Below, piece after piece: positions 16,272 through 23,523 of a stretch of DNA of 64,000 nucleotides (positions within the stretch are counted from its first letter, which is position 1; every line of letters begins with the position of its first letter). This DNA is from Roseimicrobium sp. ORNL1. Its GTDB lineage: Bacteria; Verrucomicrobiota; Verrucomicrobiia; Verrucomicrobiales; Verrucomicrobiaceae. The stretch lies in the NCBI RefSeq assembly GCF_011044495.1, contig NZ_CP049143.1:1798001-1862000 (forward strand), given 5' to 3'. The translations under genes were made by a program, and so were the position numbers. Below the pieces are notes generated by a model, which saw nothing but the letters and a program-made list of their open reading frames with translations, ran no database searches and was not told where the DNA came from.

Positions 16272-16946
16272 ATGAAACGACACTTCGTATCCGTCTCCCT
16301 TGCACTCACCGCACTCTGCGGCTCCCTCTCCGCCACCCCCAGCGGCTTGAACAATATCCCGACCGCAGACGTCACTCCCATGGGTGTGGGCGTCATCCAG
16401 GCATTCTCCAATTTCGGCAATGACGTCGATTCGGATTTCAATCTGGGCTTCAAGACCGGCCTGGATGTTTTCGGGCAGAAGTTTGAGCTCGGCGCCGACT
16501 CCCACATTCTGCCGGACAAAGGTGGTCCCGTGGTGTTCCATGCGAAGTACTCGCTGCCCTTCGGTGAAGGGCTCCCGACGCTGGGCCTCGGTGTGGCGAA
16601 CATCGCCCTCACCAACGATGACCGCGACCGAGCCGGTGACCCCTTCACGTATGCGGTTCTTTCCCATGACTTCGGTGGGATGTTCCGCGCCCACGCCGGC
16701 TACGGCTTCCAGACGGACAACAACTCCGTCCTCCTCGGATTGGACAAGACCTTCAAGGTGCTGGAGCGCGACCTCGTGCTGCGCACGGACCTGATTCAGA
16801 TTGCGGATGAGTCCGACTGGATGGCCAGCTTCGGCTTCCTGTATGCCCTTCACGAGCACGTGGTGCTGGAGTCCTGGATGAGCCAGCCCTTCGATGATGG
16901 GGATCCCATTTTCACCGTGAAGCTGAATTTCGTCCTGAAGTTCTGA
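16272..16946 (+). CDS. Exported beta-barrel-like protein of unknown function
   Basis: 224 residues from ATG at 16272, where a signal peptide (MKRHFVSVSLALTALCGSLSA) begins; a longer frame to 16113 is out of place. The mature part has alternating hydrophobic/polar strands with many Gly and Asp (PMGVGVIQAFSNFGNDVDSDFN, then LRTDLIQIADESDW) and ends with KLNFVLKF, a terminal Phe typical of outer-membrane barrels. It is likely a small outer-membrane protein. It is 57 bases before the rhodanese gene and divergent from the ArsR regulator, so these may be one regulated unit. Not assigned to a family. Confidence 0.7.
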   Translation: MKRHFVSVSLALTALCGSLSATPSGLNNIPTADVTPMGVGVIQAFSNFGNDVDSDFNLGFKTGLDVFGQKFELGADSHILPDKGGPVVFHAKYSLPFGEGLPTLGLGVANIALTNDDRDRAGDPFTYAVLSHDFGGMFRAHAGYGFQTDNNSVLLGLDKTFKVLERDLVLRTDLIQIADESDWMASFGFLYALHEHVVLESWMSQPFDDGDPIFTVKLNFVLKF

Positions 16947-17003
16947 CATCCGCCCACCTCAAAAAAAACTAGCAGCAGACAGTCATTGTCATCGTTCGAA
17001 CCC

Positions 17004-17945
17004 ATGAAACCCAGACCCAAGACACTCGCGCTCCTGGCTGCCACCGCCCTCCTCTCGGGAGTCGCTGGCACGGCCTCGGCTGAAATCGGCATCATCTCGC
17101 CGGAAGAGGCCAAAAAGCTCATCGAAACCTCCGATGCGGCCAAGCGCCCCATCGTGCTGGATACCCGCGGCGGCTACAAGGACTACTTCCGCGGCCACCT
17201 GCCCACGGCGCACCACATCAACTTCGACACCCTGCGTGGTACGGATCACGGAGTGCCGGTGCAGTACCTTCCTGCGGACCTCACCAAGGCGCTCCTGCTC
17301 CGCGCGGGCGCCACGGCAGGCCGCACCCACATCATCTACGCCACGGGCGAACAGCTCCCGAATGATGAAATCCTGAGCGCGAGCATGGTCGCCTTCGTGC
17401 TGGAGAAGTACGGCATCGAAGACATCAAGATCGTGGACGGTGGACTCCCCGCCTGGAAGGCCGCGGGTTTCAAGCCCACGCAGGAATACTACGGCAATCC
17501 CGAAGGCAATCTGCCGAAGAAGGGTCATCCCGAAGTGGCGCTGACCGTTGAGGAAGTGATCGCCCAGAAGGACAAGCCCGGCCACATCCTCGTGGATGCG
17601 CGCCCCATGAATGAGTACCTCGGCCAGGACGAAATCTGGCTGCGCAAGGGGCACATCCCCGGAGCGATCAGCTTCCACTGGGCGAAGCTCATGGAGAAGG
17701 ACAACACGCATAAGTTCAAGAAGTATGAGGACGTGAAGGCCGAGCTCGAAGCGGCCGGCATCACCAAGGACAAGGAAATCCTCTGCTACTGCGGCACCTC
17801 GCGTGAGGGCAGCCTGCTGCGCTTCTACTTGAAGCATGTGGCCGGCTATCCTAACGTGCGCCTCTACGAAGGCGCCTGGAAGGAATACGTGTGGCTCAAG
17901 GACAAGTCCCTGCCTGCGGAAACGACCGAGAACAAGGCGAAGTAA
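17004..17945 (+). CDS. Exported tandem-rhodanese sulfurtransferase, first domain inactive
   Basis: 313 residues from ATG at 17004; the alternative TTG at 16986 is weaker. A signal peptide spans about residues 1-26, so it acts in the periplasm. Two rhodanese domains follow. In the first (residues 30-160) the active-site Cys position reads IIYATGE, with Ala113 in place of Cys. In the second (about 180-300) the loop CYCGTSREG has the likely catalytic Cys263. The two-domain form resembles thiosulfate or 3-mercaptopyruvate sulfurtransferases. It lies after the outer-membrane-like gene and ends at a strong terminator. Substrate unknown. Confidence 0.9.
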   Translation: MKPRPKTLALLAATALLSGVAGTASAEIGIISPEEAKKLIETSDAAKRPIVLDTRGGYKDYFRGHLPTAHHINFDTLRGTDHGVPVQYLPADLTKALLLRAGATAGRTHIIYATGEQLPNDEILSASMVAFVLEKYGIEDIKIVDGGLPAWKAAGFKPTQEYYGNPEGNLPKKGHPEVALTVEEVIAQKDKPGHILVDARPMNEYLGQDEIWLRKGHIPGAISFHWAKLMEKDNTHKFKKYEDVKAELEAAGITKDKEILCYCGTSREGSLLRFYLKHVAGYPNVRLYEGAWKEYVWLKDKSLPAETTENKAK

Positions 17946-17986
17946 CCTGACCCTTTAGCTAGCGCCTGGTTGGTGTTGGTATCTCA

Positions 17987-18033
17987 GCATGTCCCGTCGC
18001 ACTGGTGAGCGGCGGGGCATGCTGTTTTCTTTT
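17987..18033 (+). terminator. Rho-independent terminator after the rhodanese gene
   Basis: A 14-base stem, GCATGTCCCGTCGC paired with GCGGCGGGGCATGC (two G-U pairs), with an eight-base loop, is followed by a T-rich tract TGTTTTCTTTT. It ends the rhodanese transcript before moaA. Confidence 0.85.
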
Positions 18034-18100
18034 GGGGCCTGCCTGTCCCCTGTCACAAGGACTTTGCTGGAAGGCCTTACCGTGCGTATCCTTGGGATAG

Positions 18101-19162
18101 ATGTATTCCGAGTCCGGCACTGCCCCCACAGCCACCACGGTATCCCCCGTGGTGCGGGACGGGCTTGGCCGAGCGCTGACGGACCTGCGCCTCTCCGTGA
18201 CGGACAGGTGCAATTTCCGCTGTACCTACTGCATGCCGAAGGAACTCTTTGGCGCTTCGCATGCGTTCCTGCCCAAGTCGGAGATTCTCTCGTTTGAGGA
18301 GCTGGCCCGCATCGCCCAGGTGTTTGTGGGACTGGGCGTGGAGAAGATTCGCCTCACCGGTGGCGAGCCCCTGCTGCGCCGTGAGCTGGATGTGCTGATT
18401 GCACGCCTCGCCGCGATCCCGGGAGTGCAGGATCTCACACTGACCACGAATGGCTCCGCGCTGGTGAATCTGGCGCCTGCCTTGCGCGCGGCTGGATTGA
18501 GCAGGCTCACGGTGAGTGTGGATGCGCTGGATGACGCCGTATTCCGCGCGATGAATGACGTGGATTTCCCCGTGCACCGGGTGCTGGCGGGGATTGATGC
18601 GGCGCTGGAGGCGGGCTTTGGTCCCATCAAGATCAACACGGTTGTTAAGCGTGGCGTGAATGAGCAGGAGATTCTGCCACTGGTGCGCCGGTTCCGCGGG
18701 CCGCAGTATGTGCTCCGGTTCATCGAGTACATGGATGTGGGGAATTCCAACGGCTGGCGCATGGAACACGTGGTGCCTGCGCGTGAGATTCTGCAGCGTA
18801 TCGAGCAGGCCTTTCCGCTGGAGCCGCTGCCGGCACACGCACCTTCAGAGGTGGCCCGGCGCTACCGGCACCGGGATGGGGGAGGGGAGATTGGAGTGAT
18901 TTCGTCCGTCACCGCGCCCTTCTGCCGGGACTGCACGCGTGCGCGTGTTTCTTCGGACGGGAAGCTGTACACCTGCCTGTTCAATGGGCAGGGGCATGAC
19001 TTGAGGAGTCTGTTGCGCGACGGCGCCACGGATGAAGAGTTGGCGGATTTTGTGCGTGGGGTATGGCACAAGCGGGATGACCGCTACAGTGAGCTGCGGG
19101 CCCACCAGCCACAACAACCGCAGCAGGTGGCGAAGGCAGAGATGTCCCGCATTGGCGGCTGA
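18101..19162 (+). CDS. moaA: GTP 3',8-cyclase (molybdenum cofactor biosynthesis)
   Basis: Radical-SAM enzyme that turns GTP into 3',8-cyclo-GTP, the first step of molybdopterin synthesis, 353 residues (normal is about 330-350). The N-terminal [4Fe-4S] motif CNFRCTYC has Cys37, Cys41 and Cys44. The second cluster motif FCRDCTRAR with a further Cys in LYTCLF is near residue 270-290. The protein ends in the conserved Gly-Gly (MSRIGG). Other moa/moe genes are not in the window. The nearby mod operon supplies the metal. No Moco riboswitch was recognised in the 67 bases between the terminator and the start. Confidence 0.96.
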   Translation: MYSESGTAPTATTVSPVVRDGLGRALTDLRLSVTDRCNFRCTYCMPKELFGASHAFLPKSEILSFEELARIAQVFVGLGVEKIRLTGGEPLLRRELDVLIARLAAIPGVQDLTLTTNGSALVNLAPALRAAGLSRLTVSVDALDDAVFRAMNDVDFPVHRVLAGIDAALEAGFGPIKINTVVKRGVNEQEILPLVRRFRGPQYVLRFIEYMDVGNSNGWRMEHVVPAREILQRIEQAFPLEPLPAHAPSEVARRYRHRDGGGEIGVISSVTAPFCRDCTRARVSSDGKLYTCLFNGQGHDLRSLLRDGATDEELADFVRGVWHKRDDRYSELRAHQPQQPQQVAKAEMSRIGG

Positions 19163-19243
19163 GCCGGCTCTTTCACGGTGATTGTGCGAGGGAGTTGTTT
19201 GTTCGCTTGGCAGCGGAGAACTGGCGTGGGAGAATCGTCGGGA

Positions 19244-19831
19244 ATGAGCAAAAATACCTTGGGAAGATGGATGGCCGCTGCGGTGCTGGTGATGGCGACG
19301 GGTGCCGTGTGGGGCGAAGGGCCGGACTACACCATCGAGCCCGGTAAGAGGGTCAGCGCAGTCACCCGCACCACCACCCTTTCGGAGCTCCAGACAGCCT
19401 ATGGGCCAAAAAATGTGAAGGCCACGGACCTGCCGGGTGTGGAGGGCGAGACCATCAAGGGCGCCATCGTGCTGGGCGGCACAGACCGTGAAATGCACGT
19501 CATCTGGGATCCCGAAAACCCGGAGAAAGAGGCTCTCGAAGTGGAGTTGGTGGGCAAGGCGTGGGACTTGGAAGGCCTGAAGCGGGGCGCCACGCTCGCG
19601 GAGGTGGAGAAGGCCAATGGAGCTCCCTTCAAGATGACCGGTTTTGGGTGGGACATGGGTGGCTATGCCCTTTTTGAGAAGGGAAAACTGGCCGGCAAGG
19701 TCATGGTGCGTTTTACTTCCACGGGCCCTCAAAGTGATGACATCCAGGGGGACCGGCAGATACCCAGCACCCACGCCGGACTCCGCGCCGCCAAGCCCGT
19801 GGTGGAAAAGGTTTCGATTTTTTTGAAATGA
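19244..19831 (+). CDS. Exported hypothetical protein (195 aa)
   Basis: The ATG at 19244 is preferred because it gives a signal peptide (MSKNTLGRWMAAAVLVMATGAVWG). The mature protein contains LQTAYGPKNVKATDLPG and later TLAEVEKANGAPFKMTGFGWD. This duplication of a G-x-T-L-x-E-L/V-pattern suggests two similar small domains, reminiscent of motifs in proteins with SmpA/BamE-like folds, but no firm family could be assigned. It is 81 bases after moaA on the same strand and could share its transcript. Function unknown. Confidence 0.65.
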   Translation: MSKNTLGRWMAAAVLVMATGAVWGEGPDYTIEPGKRVSAVTRTTTLSELQTAYGPKNVKATDLPGVEGETIKGAIVLGGTDREMHVIWDPENPEKEALEVELVGKAWDLEGLKRGATLAEVEKANGAPFKMTGFGWDMGGYALFEKGKLAGKVMVRFTSTGPQSDDIQGDRQIPSTHAGLRAAKPVVEKVSIFLK

Positions 19832-19986
19832 GTTGCGAAAAGGTTCGTCAAAACAAGCTCGCGAAATGTTGTTGCACCCCACCGCCCAGACGCTAGACTT
19901 CGCGCCACTTTTTCCGATCTGATGCTCAGGCATTAAGTGGAGACAGTGTCGGCTTTCGGTGTGCAATCCTTTTTCCCCTTCCTGCC

Positions 19987-21063
19987 ATGGCCAAGAAACC
20001 TGCAAAGACTACCGCCAAAAAACCTTCGAAACCCGCGAAGGCTGCCAAGCCCAAAGCGCCAGTTAAGAAGGCCGTAGTGAAAAAGGCTGCTGCCAAACCT
20101 TCTGCCAAGCCCGCAAAGAAACCTGCCCCTGCCCCCAAAAAAGCTGCCGCCGCCCCAAAGAAATCCGCAGCAACGGCCAAACATCAGCCGGTGAAGGGCA
20201 AACCCCAATCCCCCGACGTGAAATCCCCCAAGAAAGAATCTTCCAAGCCAGCCGCCGCCAAGCCTGCCGCCTCCGCCAGCAAGACCACCAAGACGACGAG
20301 CAAGCCCGTCAAGACTCCCGCCGCAGCCGCCAAGCCGGCTCCTGCCCCCGCGCCCGCACCTGCTGCGGCTCCCGCAGCGAAGACGACGAACGGGAACGGC
20401 AAGCCTGCAGCTGCCGCCAAGGCTCCGGCGAAGGCGCCTGGCAAAGCTCCGGCAGCGGCCCCGGCCCAGTACGCCCCCCTGCCCAAGGTCATCAAGCAAA
20501 GCCCGCTCGAGGCTTCCGCTGACCTGGTGCTCAAGCCTGCCTACAACCCGAAGAAGCTTCCTCCTTTCTTCAAGAAGCAGCACCAGCGCCTCATTGAGCT
20601 CCGCAGCGCCCTCTCCGACCTCATGGAAGGCATGGCCGCTGAGACCCTGCGCTCCCGTCCGGAAGGCAGCGATGCCTCCGTGGGCGGCATGCACATGGGA
20701 GATGCCGGCAGCGACGCGTATGACCGCGACTTTGCCCTGAGCATGCTCACCAAGGAGCAGGATGCGCTCTACGAAATCAACGAAGCGCTTGAGCGTATGG
20801 ACCGTGGTGTCTACGGCCTGTGCGAGCTGTCTGGCAAAAAAATCCCGGATGAGCGTCTCGAAGCCCTGCCCTACACCCGCTATACCCGCGAGATGCAGGA
20901 GCAAATTGAGCGCGATCAGATGGGTGGTGGCCGCTTCCGTCGCCCCATCGTCAGATCGGTGTTTGGCCTTGATGAAGAAGGAGAAGGAGATGAAGACGAT
21001 GAAGAAGGCGAAACCAAGGATTCCAGCCCGACTGAATCCTCGCTTGACTTCATGAAAGAGTAG
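19987..21063 (+). CDS. DksA/TraR-family protein with histone-H1-like tail and lost zinc ligands
   Basis: 358 residues. Residues 1-160 are a Lys/Ala/Pro-rich low-complexity tail, like histone H1 or bacterial H1-like proteins. Residues 190-310 are DksA-like: a helix (QHQRLIELRSALSDLM), an acidic tip with Asp243 and Asp246 in GSDAYDRDFALSML, a second helix, and the finger region VYGLCELSGKKIPDERLEALP. DksA has four zinc Cys; here only Cys279 remains, with Ser, Thr and Met at the other positions. The C-terminus is acidic. DksA binds RNA polymerase; the tail may bind DNA. It is followed closely by rpmG and rpsR. Confidence 0.85.
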   Translation: MAKKPAKTTAKKPSKPAKAAKPKAPVKKAVVKKAAAKPSAKPAKKPAPAPKKAAAAPKKSAATAKHQPVKGKPQSPDVKSPKKESSKPAAAKPAASASKTTKTTSKPVKTPAAAAKPAPAPAPAPAAAPAAKTTNGNGKPAAAAKAPAKAPGKAPAAAPAQYAPLPKVIKQSPLEASADLVLKPAYNPKKLPPFFKKQHQRLIELRSALSDLMEGMAAETLRSRPEGSDASVGGMHMGDAGSDAYDRDFALSMLTKEQDALYEINEALERMDRGVYGLCELSGKKIPDERLEALPYTRYTREMQEQIERDQMGGGRFRRPIVRSVFGLDEEGEGDEDDEEGETKDSSPTESSLDFMKE

Positions 21064-21086
21064 TCCATTCTACCGGCCCACTTTTT

Positions 21087-21260
21087 ATGCCTCGCGATAT
21101 CATCACCCTCGAATGCACCGAAGCCCGTCCGGCAGGGATGCCTCCCTCCCGCTACGTGACCACGCGCAACAAGAAGAGCCCGAACACACCTGGCCGTCTG
21201 GAGAAGGTGAAGTTCAATCCCTTCATGCGCAAGCGCACCCTGCATCGCGAAGTTCGCTAA
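21087..21260 (+). CDS. rpmG: 50S ribosomal protein bL33 (zinc-free form)
   Basis: 57 residues, starting with ATG at 21087: MPRDIITLECTEARPAG then RYVTTRNKKSPNTPGRLE and KFNPFMRKRTLHREVR. This is bL33. Zinc-binding bL33 has CxxC near the N-terminus and another CxxC-like pair later. Here the first is CTEA with one Cys, and the later pair is FNPF, so it is the Cys-minus type. It is 23 bases after the DksA-like gene and 37 before rpsR, in an apparent operon. Confidence 0.95.
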   Translation: MPRDIITLECTEARPAGMPPSRYVTTRNKKSPNTPGRLEKVKFNPFMRKRTLHREVR

Positions 21261-21297
21261 GCTTGGGCCTCGACCTGTCTCTTTCCCGTAGAACCTC

Positions 21298-21537
21298 ATG
21301 CAACCGAAGACCAAAGAACGTCTGATCGCCTTCCGCAGGCACAATCGCAAGCTGCCCCGTCGCCGCATCGACCTCCCCGCGGAACAGATCACCTACAAGA
21401 ATCCTGAGCTTCTCGCCAAGTTCTGCACGGAGACCGGAAAGATCCTTCCCCGCCGCGTTACCGGCGTGGCTGCCTGGGTTCACCGCAAGATTACCAAGGA
21501 AATCAAGCGCGCTCGCGCCGTGAACCTCCTCAAGTAG
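21298..21537 (+). CDS. rpsR: 30S ribosomal protein bS18 (zinc-free form)
   Basis: 79 residues. The core [19 protein letters not shown] followed by [17 protein letters not shown] is diagnostic of bS18, which binds the central domain of 16S rRNA with bS6. Zinc-binding bS18 forms carry a CxxC at the N-terminus and a Cys in the TGTC motif. Here the N-terminus has no Cys and the motif reads TGVA, so it is Cys-minus. In many genomes rpsR sits with rpsF and rplI; here it is instead with rpmG. A terminator follows. Confidence 0.96.
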   Translation: MQPKTKERLIAFRRHNRKLPRRRIDLPAEQITYKNPELLAKFCTETGKILPRRVTGVAAWVHRKITKEIKRARAVNLLK

Positions 21538-21572
21538 TCGATCTCGACTTCGCAAAGTTCCTTTGCTTTTTG

Positions 21573-21607
21573 AAAAACGTTCCGGTCTCGCGGCTGGAAC
21601 GTTTTTT
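21573..21607 (+). terminator. Rho-independent terminator after rpsR
   Basis: The stem AAAAACGTTCC pairs with GGAACGTTTTT around a short GC-rich loop, with a T-run from the stem itself. It separates the ribosomal genes from folE2, so folE2 probably has its own promoter or depends on read-through. Confidence 0.85.
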
Positions 21608-21642
21608 GTCTCCAAGACGAACCGCCGCGACCGATTTGACCG

Positions 21643-22434
21643 ATGCCTGCTTCCAAGTTGCACGACACCCAAAACCAGAGTGATGCCCGTGGCATCCCGA
21701 TTGATCGTGTAGGCGTGAAGGGGCTGAGATTCCCCCTGAAAATCCGGGACCGGGACCAAGCGGAGCAGAGCACGGTGGCGGTGGTGTCACTGGCGGTGGA
21801 CCTGCCCCATCATTTCAAGGGCACGCACATGTCCCGTTTCGTGGAAGTGCTGCATTCGCACGGACAGGTGCTCACGGTCGGAGACATCGCCGGCATGCCC
21901 CGCGAGCTGCTGAAGAAGCTGCACGCGGACAAGGCGCACGTGGAGTTCCGCTTTCCGTGGTTCCGCAAGAAGAAGGCCCCTGCCACCAAGGCGGAGGGTC
22001 TCATGGACTACGGCATCATCTTCGAGGTGAATGCCGAAGCTGAAAAAGTGGACTTCGTGGTGACCGTGGAAGTGGCCGTCACGACGCTCTGCCCGTGCAG
22101 CAAGGCCATCAGCACCCACGGTGCACACAACCAGCGCGGCGTGGTCACCTTCTCCGTGCGCTTCACGGAACCCGTGTGGATTGAAGAGCTGGTGGATCTG
22201 GTGGAGGCCAGCGCCAGCAGCGAACTCTACAGCCTGCTCAAGCGTCCGGACGAAAAGGTGGTCACCGAGCGTGCTTACGAGAATCCCGTCTTCGTGGAGG
22301 ACCTCGTGCGCAATGTGGCCCTACGCGCCAAGCAGCACCCGCAAATCACCTGGTTCAAGGTGGAGGCGGAGAACTTCGAGAGCATCCACAATCACAACGC
22401 GTATGCGTTGATTGAGCAGACGGTGGAGCGGTAG
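21643..22434 (+). CDS. folE2: GTP cyclohydrolase FolE2 (type IB)
   Basis: 263 residues of the COG1469 family, which makes 7,8-dihydroneopterin triphosphate for folate or queuosine. RGIPIDRVGVKGLRFPL at the N-terminus and the VEVAVTTLCPCSKAIS motif with two conserved Cys, then HNQRGVV, are typical of FolE2. In other bacteria this family substitutes for the zinc enzyme FolE when zinc is scarce and is often under Zur control. It is 36 bases from the rpsR terminator and convergent with the MBL hydrolase. A Zur box was not recognised upstream. Confidence 0.95.
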   Translation: MPASKLHDTQNQSDARGIPIDRVGVKGLRFPLKIRDRDQAEQSTVAVVSLAVDLPHHFKGTHMSRFVEVLHSHGQVLTVGDIAGMPRELLKKLHADKAHVEFRFPWFRKKKAPATKAEGLMDYGIIFEVNAEAEKVDFVVTVEVAVTTLCPCSKAISTHGAHNQRGVVTFSVRFTEPVWIEELVDLVEASASSELYSLLKRPDEKVVTERAYENPVFVEDLVRNVALRAKQHPQITWFKVEAENFESIHNHNAYALIEQTVER

Positions 22435-22446
22435 AAGCTCTGCGGT

Positions 22447-23466
22447 TCAGGCGCTGGCGCTGGTTTCGATGCCCCAGTGCTCTGGATAGTGCGTGTTGGG
22501 AAATGCCTCGCGCGCTTCTCGCAGCATCTCCTGCCATTCGGCGCGAGCATAGCGGTCGGAGACGTGGAATAGGATGAGCTTTTCCACGCCGGCACGTTTT
22601 GCCAGTTTAGCGGCCAGCACCGTGGTCATGTGGTAGTTCTTCCGCGCCAGCTCGATGTCTGCATGCCGGTATTGGCCTTCGCAAATGATGGTGCCACAAC
22701 CGTGCAGCGATTCTGCGAGGCCTTCCATAGTGGAGTCGTCCAAGAGGAAGTCTGTGAGGTAGGCGGTGGAGTCACCCTTGGACTCGGTCATCAGCGCATC
22801 CTGCAGGGATTTCACATCATGTGGCGCGCCCTCGATCAAGAGTGGTGGTGAGTCTGAAGACGCGTCCTTCAGTTGCTTCAGCCAGGGACCAGGTTTCAGA
22901 CCCAGACTCGCCAGCTTGGATGTATCCACATTGCGACGTGAGTGCTCCTCCACGAGATAGGCGATGGAAGGCGTCTTGTGATCCATCGTGAACGCCTTCA
23001 CGGTGCCACCTGCGCCACTCCACACGATGCCCTGATGAGGGCGAGATGACTCCTGATGCGCGATGCTGAAGGCTTCGCCGAGGTCGAAACGGGTCGTTCG
23101 GATTTCCGATTCGTGGATTTCAGAGACACGCCATTCACCCGGCTCACCAGCTTGCAGGTTCCAGAGGAATCCCTGAAATCGGTGCTGCAGGATCTGCGCG
23201 GTGCCGGGAGGTCCCCAGATGTGATTGGGCTTGGTGAGTCGATCGTAGGTGCAGCGGAAGAATGAATCGAAGCCCGCCACATGATCGATGTGCAGGTGGG
23301 AAAAGAAGAGCTGATCCACATTGCTCACCTCCGCGAATGGGAGCGTCGAGGCACAGTCCTCCCCGCAATCGAACAGGAGCCGCTCCAGCGACTTGCCGCT
23401 GTCGATGCGCAGGAACAGGGCATTGTCGCACCCGGCCTCACCCAAGACGACGTTTGTGAGACTCAT
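22447..23466 (-). CDS. MBL-fold hydrolase, RNase Z-like
   Basis: 339 residues. The metal site HLHIDHVAG (residues 57-65) gives the HxHxDH motif, preceded by LLFDCGEDCAS. FDSFFRCTYDR and the central part without an obvious RNase Z exosite suggest an RNase Z-like or related phosphodiesterase subgroup. The later ILFHVSDRYA supplies the last His. Two zinc ions would be bound. Such proteins may process tRNA 3' ends or hydrolyse cyclic nucleotides; the sequence does not decide. It is 57 bases after the NagB fusion gene on the same strand, so it may be co-transcribed. Confidence 0.85.
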   Translation of the reverse strand: MSLTNVVLGEAGCDNALFLRIDSGKSLERLLFDCGEDCASTLPFAEVSNVDQLFFSHLHIDHVAGFDSFFRCTYDRLTKPNHIWGPPGTAQILQHRFQGFLWNLQAGEPGEWRVSEIHESEIRTTRFDLGEAFSIAHQESSRPHQGIVWSGAGGTVKAFTMDHKTPSIAYLVEEHSRRNVDTSKLASLGLKPGPWLKQLKDASSDSPPLLIEGAPHDVKSLQDALMTESKGDSTAYLTDFLLDDSTMEGLAESLHGCGTIICEGQYRHADIELARKNYHMTTVLAAKLAKRAGVEKLILFHVSDRYARAEWQEMLREAREAFPNTHYPEHWGIETSASA

Positions 23467-23523
23467 GTGGATGAGGTGGGAGCGAGCCCGTGACGAGCAG
23501 TGGAGGTCGTGGCCCGGCCTACT

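Noticed and set aside
20000-20470. CRISPR-like or tandem DNA repeat in the DksA-like gene
   Set aside because: The apparent repetition is coding (Lys/Ala/Pro codons), not regular repeat-spacer units.
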